Assembly: GCA_022836615.1 (NCBI GenBank)
Contig: MU405216.1
Coordinates: 310,001-374,000, forward strand
Origin: Annulohypoxylon bovei var. microspora
Lineage: Eukaryota; Ascomycota; Sordariomycetes; Xylariales; Hypoxylaceae
Direction of reading: 5' to 3'
Length of the DNA: 64,000 bases
The position numbers and the translations under genes are program-made. Shown one piece after another: positions 46,854 through 57,374 of the stretch (the stretch's first letter is position 1; each line of letters begins with the position of its first letter). The notes below the pieces were generated by a model. That model was not told the DNA's origin. It ran no database searches and saw only the letters and a program-made list of their open reading frames with translations.

Positions 46854-47104
46854 TGAATAGATCTACACTTAGTCTTATCGAATTCTACGCAGAAAGCATC
46901 TCATTGAAGACTTACAACCGTACTAGGTATACATGCATTGCCGACGTCATGTCTAAGTAACGTCTCGTTAGGCGGGGATGATATCCTAAGACGTCTTGAT
47001 TCCGACTTTGAAGGCTTATCGACTGTATCTAGTCTGAAATATGACAAGTCCGAAGGGGAGCCTAAAGCCGTCGAAAATATTGAAGAAAATAAAGACGATG
47101 ATGT

Positions 47105-47107
<3 letters not shown>

Positions 47108-47142
<35 letters not shown>
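47108..47142. repeat. (GA)n microsatellite
   Basis: About seventeen consecutive GA units form a simple repeat just upstream of the kinase pseudogene. Confidence 0.95.
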
Positions 47143-47145
<3 letters not shown>

Positions 47146-47539
47146 TGATATGGCCTCAGATACACCATTCCATATAAACACGGATTTTGAGAAAGACCGA
47201 TATCTTCCTAAACCCGACATTGGCTCATATGATTCACTTGATAACCTCCTTCGCGATAGGTAGAGCAGACATTGTGACGGGAAGCAGAAAAGAATTCCTA
47301 ACTCTACGCTGTCTCTAATACCTACTCGCACCTAAACGAGTTAAAAACGTATATCTAACTGTTCGCAACTATCGTCTTGGATAATAAGGGGCGTCGACAT
47401 ATTCAAGTTAATAGACAAGGGTATTTGCGAGAATGCATTGCTTATCATCGAGCTTGACGAGGATATGGTGGTGTATCTAGAGATGGACGAGTCGTTGCTA
47501 CCTATCTAGATGACTTCGACATGTGACAATGGAGGATGA

Positions 47540-48755
47540 ACGTCCCTTTCCTAGCCTATGTCCAATACAAAGTATTCGATGCTCAGGTCATCTTACCCTT
47601 TGTCGGGGGGTTCCATGCCCAGGGCCAATAATCATTCAGGGGTAAAGACCCACATTTCCTCTATTACTGAAGTTGGGGGCTACGACGAGGTCAAGTGCGT
47701 TGAGATACACCCGCACTCTCACGATTTCCATAGAGTTTTCGCCTCGGTAAGTGGGATAAATTGGTATTTATTTGATTTACGTATACTAATATCAATTATA
47801 TCATGCCGGTTACCAAAACAAGAAGGGCCATTCGCAGTCAAAAAATTTCTTGACCATGATCCTATTAGGATTGAAGAAGACTTCAAGAAGGAAGTCAATA
47901 TGCTTAAAAAGTTCAACGGCGGTGTACCTTCACATATCGTAACTCTCCCGACAGCTTTGAAGCATGGTGACTGCTACTATCTCCTATTCCCCTGAGCAGA
48001 ATGTGACCTCGGGGGGACACTTGGAGAATAACCATAACCCAATCCATTCCCTTAAGACAGTTCAATGGCTATCTGATTAATGTCTTAGAATCATGGAAGC
48101 CGTTAACCTAATCCACTTCCCTCTAGGAGTAGATAATTTACAGCTTGGGGAGAGGCTATTCGGCCGGCACGAAGACATCAAGGCCGAGAATATACTCATC
48201 TTTAGGTTGCCTAAAGGTGAAGCACACCTTGTACTTTCTGACTTCGGACTCACATCTGTGCACCACGCAAGTCAAACGTTCCAAAAGATGAAATCGCAGT
48301 CACGCTAGATTTCTGACCGCTCGAGTGCGACTTGGAAAGCGGTCAGATCAGTAGGGCCTATGACGTCTGGACTCTCGGCTGTCTTTTCCTCAACCTATTA
48401 ACCTGGTTCCTCGGCGGTGAAGATATCAGGGAGCAGTTCGGTAAAAGACAAATGAGTCATTATATCGAAGGTTGTGACACGCGTATCTATTTCATGATCG
48501 TAGTGACAGAGGATGGCAAAACCGGATATATCGTACCTAAAGGGTCAAGTAAAAACTATGAGTGCTCCTAACCCCTAAATCCATAGGAATGTTGGTTCAA
48601 GAACTAACGGCTAGAAAAGTGGTTTGACGAGTTGCACAGGCATGGTCACTGCATGCAAGAGTTTCTTGACCTTATAGCAAGACATGTTGATCATGGAAAC
48701 TAGCAAAAAGACAAGGTTCGCACGCGAGATGAGCTGCGTAACGTTAAATGATACG
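47540..48755 (+). pseudogene. Degraded fungal Ser/Thr protein kinase
   Basis: Scattered frames line up in the order of a fungal kinase: GGYDEVKCVEIHPHSHDFHR (glycine-rich loop region), GPFAVKKFLDHDP (ATP lysine), FKKEVNMLKKF, ALKHGDCYYLLFP, CLRIMEAVNLIH, GRHEDIKAENILIFR (catalytic loop, normally HGDIKPEN), LVLSDFGLTSVHH, then RAYDVWTLGCLFLNLLTWFL and a C-lobe tail WFDELHRHGHC...FLDLI. Inactivation is plain. A TGA at 47993-47995 replaces the expected Trp of the LLFPWAE motif; a TAA at 48078-48080 replaces Gln. Further stops and a frameshift near 48305 follow. Such kinases are frequent in fungal accessory regions near heterokaryon-incompatibility-type genes. Confidence 0.75.
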
Positions 48756-49814
48756 CATTCTACTATCTTTCAAAAGATCATGTCTCGATACATTCCTTTC
48801 AAAATAATTGTCTTGGAACCATGGTAAGATTTCATGTAGGTACATAGATAATCTATAACTAGGTAGTTACCACTTATTTGGTACCCAATGACAGCCTTTT
48901 CTTCGATTATAACCGATGTTGTATCACACTAATTCAACCTTAATCAAACAAACCTCTAGATAGTTCTTGTCGATGGGGAATGCAGCTTCTATTCTAAATA
49001 GACGTAGGTTATGAGCGTCATATTGTATATATTAGAAAGTTAGGGTACTGGGAGCTTAGTATGGGTTGTAAATAGTACCTACATATATGTTTCAGATATA
49101 GGGCGTAGTCATCCAGTCACCTAATGTTCCGGCAGCCTCTTGCGTAACACATCAATGTAAGGAGGCCTTGACTTCTGTTTTAACCCATTAAATATAGGAA
49201 AAACAAGAGCACAGTTCGGTGTCTTAGTATAGAAGCCAAATTAGTCCAGGTAATTTGTCAGTTTAACCTAAGACCTTATACCGCGGAATTAAGCAAAAGT
49301 TTTGGTGAATATCAAGTTGCTCTGATACTATCGTCGGTATCTCCGCGACTATTAATAAGCGAAAATAGTAGCTGCCGAAGAGAATTATTAGCGGGGTTTA
49401 ACGCCGTCGATAACGTCAAACATTCGGCTGCCTGCTCTATTTCGTATCTAGCCTGCTACCTAGCAGGTTGGTACCTACCTACCTAGTAATGTTCGGCGAT
49501 AACGTTACTTATTACCTATTGCCTATACTCGAATTCAGTGGATACTCATTAATGGCGTCATTAATGATATGCCTTCACTACGTCCTCAATTAGTAAAGAA
49601 ATCGGCAAACCAGCAGGCTAATTCAATAAAACAGGCAAGGTGCCACTGCATGAAACAATCCATATGCACCTACCTACCAAGGCACTTACTTGATGGAAAT
49701 TTAATAAAATCGCCGGCTTTCCTCTTCCCCCTCATGTCCAGTCTACTTCGAACTTTTTCAACCATCGCTTCAAGAAGCCAACTAGGCCTACTACACGCAA
49801 GAAAAATAGCCACG
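48756..49814. other. Intergenic region with CCTA repeats
   Basis: No gene is seen apart from an in-frame upstream extension of the aldo-keto reductase from 49569. CCTACCTACC-type repeats lie near 49470-49490. Confidence 0.4.
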
Positions 49815-50870
49815 ATGCCCGCTGTTAGATCCGCATATGACCCTAAGGACATGCAGTTCCGCCACCTTGGCCCTACGGGTCTCAAGGTGAGCGTGCTGTC
49901 CTTGGGCGGATGGTTGACTTATGGAGGTACGGAGAAAGGCGAAATCGTCAAGAAATGTCTCGAGACAGCCTGGAGTCACGGCATCAACACCTTCGACACG
50001 GCGGAAACTTATGCCAATGGAGAGTCCGAGATCGAGATGGGCCAGGCTCTGAAGGAGCTTGACTGGCCTCGTGATGAGTACGTCCTCACCACAAAAGTCT
50101 TCTTCGGCACTGGTCGGAAAGAGCCGAACACCCGCGGTCTCAGCAAAAAGCACGTCGTCGAGGGTCTGAAGAGCTCGCTTGCGCGCCTCCAACAACCCTA
50201 CGTCGACGTAGTCTTCGCCCATCGCCCTGACCCCGCCACCCCCATGAAGGAAATCGTGGAGGGGTTCACACAAGTTATCCAAAACCTCAACTTAGCCTAT
50301 TATTGGGGAACGTCCGAGTGGAGTGCAACTCAGATCATGGAGGCCACCCAGATCGCAGAGCGATACAACCTCATCGCTCCGGTAGTGGAGCAACCCCAAT
50401 ACAACGCCTTCCACCGCCAGCGCTTCGAGGTTGAATACGCCCCACTATTCGACCAATTCAAGTACGGCACGACCATCTGGTCACCATTAGCCTCGGGATT
50501 TCTCACAGGAAAATACAACAACGGGATTCCCGAAAACTCGCGTTTCGCCAAGCACGGAGACTTTTTCGACGGCACGATCAAGTCATTGCAGAGCGAGGAG
50601 GGCAAGGCGAAGATCGAGAAGGTGAAGAAACTGACGGCGATTGCTGAGCGTCTTGGCGGAAGCACCGCGTCGCTGGCCTTGGCGTGGACCATCAAGAACC
50701 CGAACGTCAGCACGGTCATTCTCGGCGCCACCAAGGTCGAGCAGATCGAGGAGAACGTGAAGGCTCTCAAGTTCGCCGAGAAGCTAACGCCCGAGGTGAT
50801 GGAGGAGATCGAGAAGATCCTCGACAATGCTCCTACCAAGCCCTTCGCGTACGGACGCGAACGATTATAG
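49815..50870 (+). CDS. Aldo-keto reductase, voltage-gated K+ channel beta-subunit type
   Basis: One exon of 351 residues from MPAVRSAYDPKDMQFRHLG. The frame is open upstream to ATGs at 49735 and 49569, which would add a Ser/Arg-rich, possibly mitochondrial leader; the internal start fits the family best. The catalytic tetrad is intact: FDTAETYANGESE (Asp, Tyr), VLTTKVFFG (Lys) and VVFAHRPDP (His). The NADPH-binding end shows TVILGATKVEQIEENVKAL. The AKR6-type motif YWGTSEWSATQIMEA and the PVVEQPQYNAFHR strand match fungal channel-beta-like oxidoreductases. Third-position GC is high in the second half, suggesting good expression. Confidence 0.93.
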   Translation: MPAVRSAYDPKDMQFRHLGPTGLKVSVLSLGGWLTYGGTEKGEIVKKCLETAWSHGINTFDTAETYANGESEIEMGQALKELDWPRDEYVLTTKVFFGTGRKEPNTRGLSKKHVVEGLKSSLARLQQPYVDVVFAHRPDPATPMKEIVEGFTQVIQNLNLAYYWGTSEWSATQIMEATQIAERYNLIAPVVEQPQYNAFHRQRFEVEYAPLFDQFKYGTTIWSPLASGFLTGKYNNGIPENSRFAKHGDFFDGTIKSLQSEEGKAKIEKVKKLTAIAERLGGSTASLALAWTIKNPNVSTVILGATKVEQIEENVKALKFAEKLTPEVMEEIEKILDNAPTKPFAYGRERL

Positions 50871-51814
50871 GGACCTGTGAGAGTAGTAGGGGTATAGAAA
50901 AATAGACGAATGAGTAGATGGGTGTAAAATAGCCTCAAAAGTTTAGTATATACCCACTTTTATACGCACCTATTATGGTAGATGAGTTTCTCTCGTTTTA
51001 GATCAAAATTTTAGATCATAATGAATATAATAACGATCACTAGGTACCCATCAGTAGGTCGCTAATATAAGGTGCATCAAGATAGAGCACCTACAATGAT
51101 CGGAAAGACTCGATCTACCAAGACATATACCCCATCTATACATCCGTTAACCTCCCGTAGAAGACATTGCGGGGTACGAATACGGCGCGGACAGTTCAAA
51201 GCGCATACTTATAGTCGATTTCTAATTCGCTTACTTCGTCGGAGTTTTAGCTAATAGTAACCGGAGTTAGAAAATGGCTTGAACTTCAAAAGTCGCCCGC
51301 GCTGCCGATGGCAAGGGGACTATCCGTCATGCCAAGATGGGACTCATGGCTTGGGCGGATGTGTACCCGGTTATTTGAAGCTGTCGAGAGGCGCATAGCA
51401 ACACGTCTTGCCAGTGAGGCAGGCGGTGAGACTTACATCATCGAACTAAGCCAAATAGGAGCATAGCATGAGGTGGGCCGGCAGACTTACTCACGAATAT
51501 AACTCGCCGGAGTTTACGACGAGGTTGTGTCGTACGCGTCGACTCAGACTTAGTTGGGTCTGAGAGTGGTGTTACTAACCTAGTAGATAGATGACTTAAG
51601 ACAGCTGGCGTTATTTATAAAACGTTAGAGGTGTGATTTGGTCCCTTTTCGATGATCCCATGTAGATACACCTGCGGCAATTCTGATTAAGGACCTACTC
51701 CTTGAGACGAACAACCTATTCTATAACCTAAGTTACCGTACGTGTTAGACTGCCTACGCATTTCATTTCGCTATTGAATTAGAGATATTGGGTACTCTTA
51801 CCGAAGAAAAACTC
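50871..51814. other. Intergenic region
   Basis: I recognise nothing beyond the expected 3' end of the reductase and the promoter of the GMC oxidoreductase gene. Confidence 0.4.
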
Positions 51815-53624
51815 ATGGAATCTATCTATGACTTCGTAGTCGTTGGCGGTAAGTATACCGTAGCTTAACACAACCTTCCTGTCTTATACTGAGTAAATTC
51901 AATTTGACAGTCTATAGGTGGTCCGTCGGGCTGCTCTGTGGCAGCCGGGCTAGCAAAGTCTCCCAAGAAACCATCTGTACTTCTACTAGAAGCCGGAGGC
52001 AATAACGATGACCGAAACCTCCGTGTCGACGGGCAACGATGGACGACGTTCTTCAACACGGACTTGGATTGGGGATACAAGACAACGGCCCAAGAGCATT
52101 GCGGTAACCAGGAAATAAATATTCAAGCTGGACGCGGCCTAGGAGGTGGCAGCGCCATCAATTTCGCATGCTATACTGTTGGTGCTCGCGATGATTACGA
52201 TGAATGGGCAAGGATCGTAGGCGACGACACCTTCCGCTGGGAGCACATGCAAACCCGGTTTAAGAACCTGGAGTCATTTAACAGCGAACCACCCTCGGGA
52301 GTCGGTAAGAAGTATGCTGCGCCTCGAGCTGTAGACCATGGCACTTCTGGCCCCCTGAAGCTTGGGTATGCAAAGGAATGTATAGAAGATCTTCCCGAGC
52401 TACTCGATTGCTTCCAAAACGCTGGATTCCCGTTGAACACAGATCATAATTCGGGAAACCCGATCGGGATGTCGTTATCAATCAGTTCTTGTCAGAACGG
52501 CGTCCGTTCGACTGCGGCAGATTTGGTAACTCCCGCCCCGGATAACTTGACTGTCGCCAGTAACTCTCCCGTGCAACGGGTAATTATAGAAGGCAAGAAA
52601 GCTATCGGGGTGGAATCAAACGGAAAGAAATGTAAGGCATTTTACAGAAACTTGGCAGTTAATCGACTTGCTAACAATGCCCGTAGACTTCGCGTCAAAG
52701 GAAGTAATCTTATGTGCTGGCTCCCTTAACAGTCCCAAGATTCTCATGCACTCTGGTATCGGACCTGCCAAGCAACTAGACGAATACAAGATTCCAATAG
52801 TCCATGCGAATGAAGCCGTGGGCCAAAACATGCGTGATCATCTGTGCGTTCCCATCGTTCATAGTCGGAAGACTAGCGCGACCAGCGCTTCCTTCTACGG
52901 CGACGCAAAGGCAATGGATGACGCACTAGAGCAATGGAAGAAAGATGGCACAGGACCTTGGGCGAAATATGGAAGCCAGTGCGGTATTGGATGGTTCAAA
53001 CTGGACGACCTCGCAAAAACCAAGGAGTTTCAAGATCTCCCAGCCGACGAACAGAGATTCCTCCTTCTGGACACAGTTCCGCACTACGAAGTTATCACGC
53101 ACTTCCCATCCCACTGGTACAACCATACGCTTCCTACGTTAGACTATCACGCATTTGTCGTCTGGTACTACAACGCCCAGAGTCTTGGGGAGATCACGCT
53201 GCAATCCTCCGACCCCGACGTCCCCCTTAAGTTCGACCCCAGGTACCTAGCAACGCCGTTTGATCGCCGCGTAGCCATCGAGTCCTTGCGCGCCGTTCTC
53301 CGCTTCTCGAAACATGAGTCGTATGCAAAGAACACCATCGCGCAGCTATTTGGCCCTAAATCGGAGTCCGATGAGGATATTCTAGAACATTGGGCTCAAA
53401 ATGTTATGTCAAGTCTGCATATGACGGGAACGGCTAAGATGGGAAAACCTGGAGATTCGAAAGTCGTTGTGGATAACAACTTTCGAGTCACGGGCATTCA
53501 GGGTCTTCGTGTGGCCGATCTGAGCGTCGTCCCGGTTTTGCCAAGCGCCCATGTTCAATCGACCGCGTACATTACAGGAGTCACTTGCACGGAGAAGTTG
53601 GTAAAAGAGTACGGTCTTGAGTGA
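51815..53624 (+). CDS. GMC-family FAD-dependent oxidoreductase
   Basis: Three exons (51815-51848, 51918-52631, 52687-53624) join in phase to 561 residues. The tiny first exon codes MESIYDFVVVG and completes the FAD-binding GGGPSGCSVAAGL after the intron. Then come LLLEAGG, the first GMC signature AGRGLGGGSAINFACYTVGA, the second signature (CAGSLNSPKILMHSGIGP), and the C-terminal VADLSVVPVLPSAHVQSTAY with the active-site His region. The 55-bp second intron has a GCTAAC branch point and GTAG end. There is no signal peptide, so the protein is probably intracellular, as in choline-dehydrogenase or alcohol-oxidase-like members. The substrate is not predictable. Confidence 0.92.
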
Positions 53625-53908
53625 CCGCGTGATATAGCGCTATTCTGAAATGATAATATTTCATGGACTATTGTCGAGTCTCATTGCGAGACTATATTTT
53701 AGGGAGAGATAAATACCACTTTGTAGCTGCCACACGGGTTTAAAAGTGGAGAAAGGGGTAAAAGGGGGCATAATTCATATTTCGGGTATTTTTCTATCTA
53801 TGTATATCGCTTTTTATCGTGAGCTTAATATTGTGGTATCTGCATCGAATCAATACAAGAGTGATCTAATTGTCTACCTCCCTGTAGCTGTTTAAGACAT
53901 AGTTGAAC

Positions 53909-55559
53909 TTAAGCCTTTTTCGTGGTATCCGGCTTGAAAAACGTACTAGGTCCGTACCAAGTGCCATTAACGAAAGAATTCCAGTACACATACGGCTATG
54001 GCAGTATTAGATAAATAGCTCAAATTAATAAGGGGCTTTTCGTATGACTTACGAAGAAATCTTTCTTCAAATGGTAGTATATCCGACTAGGCGATTCCTG
54101 GCCTCCGAGTATATTTGCAAATGTCTCCTTAGGTACGCCGCCGTACTTGAACTCGCAGAGCATAAGTTCGTTGTGGCCAGTAAGGAGCGGACAGCTTGCA
54201 TAACCGTCATATGAGGCATTTAGTTCCTTGCCTTTCATAGCCGCAAGTAGGTTGTCTATTAGAACTGGTGCTTGCGCTGTAATGGCAGCCGCAGTTTTGC
54301 TGTTGGGGAGACTGGATGCATCGCCAAGGGAGAAAACATTCTTAAATTTCGTATGCTGAGTAGTAGATTTGTCAACATCCACCCAACCCCCGGCATCAGC
54401 TAGGAAAGCAAGGTTAGTCATGTTCAACCCCGTTTAAACCGAATTAATAAGCGCATCTGTCAAGAGACCGAACTCACCTAGCTCTGATTTAGCGACCCAT
54501 TCCCACGGCTTCTGCGGTGGTACGACGTCTATTGATATCTATTGTCAGGAACGATTTCTTATCTCAGTAGGGGTTAAAATAACCATAGAAATATACTCAC
54601 GAAGGAAACCAAATTCTTTTTCCACAAGTGCCCCTTTAGCACCCTCAGCTAAGTTTTTAAATGTCGCAACCTTGTTCTTTGGGTCCACCTTTACGAGATT
54701 GTGTTGAAAGAGGCCCTCAACGTTTCGTTCCTTGCGTAGCTCTTCAAGAGCCTGTGAGTACTTCGGGACAGCAAACATGGCTGCAAAAGGATTAGTATGA
54801 GAGGACCATTTACGGAGCATGGTTACTTACAAGGGCCACCAGTTGCAAAAGTAATATCGATATTATCTCGCACACCATCTCGTTTCCACTGAGAAAGAGC
54901 CATCCACATGACCTTCTGGGGGGCGCCGGCACATTTTATGATGCCAGCAGGTTGAGTGAAAATAGCTGGTCCCTTTTTGAAAGCCTGGATATTTTTCCAT
55001 ACCTGCTCGACCGTCTTATCCGAGTAGATAGACGATACCTGGCTGGCAGGGTCTTGTAGAGCTTGTTCTAGGCCAGCTACCCCGGCGAAATTTGTCTCGA
55101 GGCCTGGTGCAACGATTAAGTAGTCGTACGAAACATCAACCCCTTCAGACGTTTTGATGGCGTTGTTTGCGGGATCAAAAGTAGATACCCTTAGAGGATA
55201 GTGCTTCACGCCCTGTGGGATCACGCTGGACAGGGGTCTGTGCATATCCTCAAGGGCCCTTAAGCCTGAACCGACAAGTGTCCATCCGGGCTGTGTTGAA
55301 ATTAGGAACTGTAAGATTGTCTAAATACTTAGAAAAGACTCACCTGATAATGATGTGTCTGTGCGGGATCTAGGATGGCGATATCCTTATTTTCAAACTC
55401 CGGAGTTTTTTGTAACTGAGCAGCAACTGTTACTCCAGCAGTTCCTCCTCCAACGACCACTACACGATGATGAGTTTTTGATGGTATTGTAGCATAAGTC
55501 CTTCTAAGTCCCCTAATCGGAGTCCTAACAAGTGGACGAAGTACGGCAACTCCCGCCAT
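53909..55559 (-). CDS. Mitochondrial sulfide:quinone oxidoreductase
   Basis: Six exons (55344-55559, 54831-55290, 54601-54780, 54478-54528, 54053-54399, 53909-53995) join in phase to 446 residues. The N-terminus is Arg/Thr-rich (RTPIRGLRRTYATIPSKTHH), a mitochondrial presequence. FAD binding: RVVVVGGGTAGVTVAAQLQ. Then HHYQPGWTLVGSG (across intron 1), YDYLIVAPGLETNF, the redox-cysteine motif IIKCAGAPQKVMWM, FLHVVPPQKPWEWV (across intron 3), FSLGDASSLPNSKTAAAI and a second conserved Cys in YDGYASCPLLTG. This matches Hmt2-type SQR, which oxidises sulfide and passes electrons to ubiquinone. Both Cys are present. The 51-bp exon is supported only by phase and splice ends. Confidence 0.94.
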
Positions 55560-56288
55560 ATTTGAATATGTATTTGAATGAGGTCTACGATTGGGCAATG
55601 CAAGATTGAAAATCTGAAACTTGGTGCTGATTGATCATAAGTTTTATTTAGTTTGGAAAACAGGAAGAATTGGCGGTCACGTGAAAGCACGCAATATCAA
55701 TTTATGCCATTTATGCGTTTGTTTGCTTAACTCTGACCAATCATGTTCAACGAAATATTGAATAACATACCATTTTAGGAGGGCAGACCCACTTCATTAA
55801 TTTTGTACAATTTAATACGTCCAGTTATATTTGAACTACTTAAAAGTCATTACATAAACTTCGAGATAATTCAACAAGTTCAATTGGAAAGGGAAAAGGA
55901 GTCTCGCTAATAATTATTATAACTAGAAAATGTAAACCTGTCGGGGAGTTACCCCTTTATTGCAGCTTCAAACCTCATAGGTGGAGTTTAGTTTGTCTCC
56001 ACTTTACCCCTGAGACGAAAATATGTAGAGAACTTCAAGCCAAAGCCACTTAAGTTGATCACATTGGTGTGAATATAAGCTAGAATAACACTTTGGGTGA
56101 AATAAAAAAGCCTTTACATATTACATGCTGATAGTAGATGCACCTATATATCAAAGTTAAAGAATTTCGCGTATACCTGACCCTATTTACGTTTTCCCGG
56201 AGTGCGAATGGTGAAATAGTTATGTCTACCTAGAATCTCGCTACTTCCGACTTGAAGGATGTGATAGTACAGCTTTATATGAAGGGAT
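55560..56288. other. Intergenic AT-rich region
   Basis: This is the upstream region of the sulfide:quinone oxidoreductase gene. No other feature is seen. Confidence 0.4.
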
Positions 56289-56296
56289 TCCTAGGT
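56289..56296. repeat. Left 8-bp target-site duplication of the hAT-like MITE
   Basis: TCCTAGGT lies directly before the left inverted repeat and matches 56717-56724. The target is itself a CCTAGG palindrome like those dispersed through the window. Confidence 0.85.
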
Positions 56297-56716
56297 CAGC
56301 GGATGGACCAAATCAGGCCAATAACTGGCCTGACTGAGCCTGACTGGCTTCAGGCCAAACCAATTAAAAAATTTCGAGAAATTGACTAGGCCAAATAAGT
56401 TTAAATATTTGACTGCCAGTTATTCAGGCCAAAAATTTAGTCGAGACCCACTTTTATACAGATTTTGATTGGTTAAAAATAAAGATATCTGAAAAAGCGA
56501 CAGCAAGGTTGGAAATAACTTCAATAATAAGTAAAATCTCACTCTAAAATTTTGGCCCTCAATATGCGGGGTTACTATTTTTTCCGGGTCCACTTTTAAT
56601 GTCCATCTGATCAATCCGATTAGTTGATATCACTAGTTCAGTTACAATACGTAAACTGACCAATCAGATCAATTGTTTGCTTTTAGCCTGCCTGAATTGA
56701 ATTGGTCCATCCGCTG
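56297..56716. mobile_element. MITE-like element with hAT-type signature
   Basis: The element is 420 bp with 15-bp perfect terminal inverted repeats CAGCGGATGGACCAA (56297-56311 and, inverted, 56702-56716). Both sides carry the 8-bp duplication TCCTAGGT (56289-56296 and 56717-56724). A CAG terminus, 8-bp duplication and several short subterminal copies of CAGGCC (for example 56313-56319 and 56352-56357) are what hAT elements show. The interior is AT-rich with no transposase frame, so it is non-autonomous. Repeats and duplication are seen directly; the superfamily is inferred. Confidence 0.88.
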
Positions 56717-56724
56717 TCCTAGGT
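56717..56724. repeat. Right 8-bp target-site duplication of the hAT-like MITE
   Basis: TCCTAGGT lies directly after the right inverted repeat and matches 56289-56296 exactly. Confidence 0.85.
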
Positions 56725-57374
56725 AATAGGAAGTCGACAGTAGGTGAAGGCCAGACTATTATAATAGCAGGTACCTAGGTAAGTAGGTAGGCAAGCAGGA
56801 AGACCTTAGAGCCTCATCCTGCGTCTGGCTGAGGCGTTCTTGTGTTGCACGCTGGCCATCAGTAACAAAACCATGCACACGGAACAAGAATTGCGGTATA
56901 CCAAATCACACATGTAATAATATTTATTTGAATGTCATGTTGTCTAGGTACCTTTGGTGTAATATGACGTTGGTTAGAATCAACATTGCCGATATCCATA
57001 TTCTGATTGGACAAAATCCGAGATCGGGTTGCCGTAACGGCTTGCTACCCGTAACTAAATATTCGCGACCTGACCCGGAAAAAGGCCATATTGCCGCCGA
57101 TTCGAACTACTTTGTGGTTTTGCTTCCGCTGTGGTCGTCAATAGATTAAGTAATGGTAGGAGCCAATTAAGCCACCACTTTCCCAGGGGTTAATTAGCCT
57201 GCCACGCACATAGTGCCAACACAGAATGGAGCCTAAACACACTAATAACTGGTCTCCAGCCTCGATTTTTGAAACCCCGAATTTGGTCAAAATCCACTCT
57301 GACTTACATACTGCGATAGGAATTTTTGATAAGAGATTTTGCTGGGACTTTATCTTCGACTAAGCCCGACCCGC
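56725..57374. other. Upstream region of the TPR-CHAT gene
   Basis: It holds CCTAGGTA/TAGG motifs near 56770-56790 and 56943. The short frame at 56928-57149 is not supported as a gene. Confidence 0.4.

Noticed and set aside
49569..49814. Longer N-terminus for the aldo-keto reductase
   Set aside because: The added residues do not match the family; the internal ATG at 49815 fits family length. A short mitochondrial leader from 49735 cannot be excluded.
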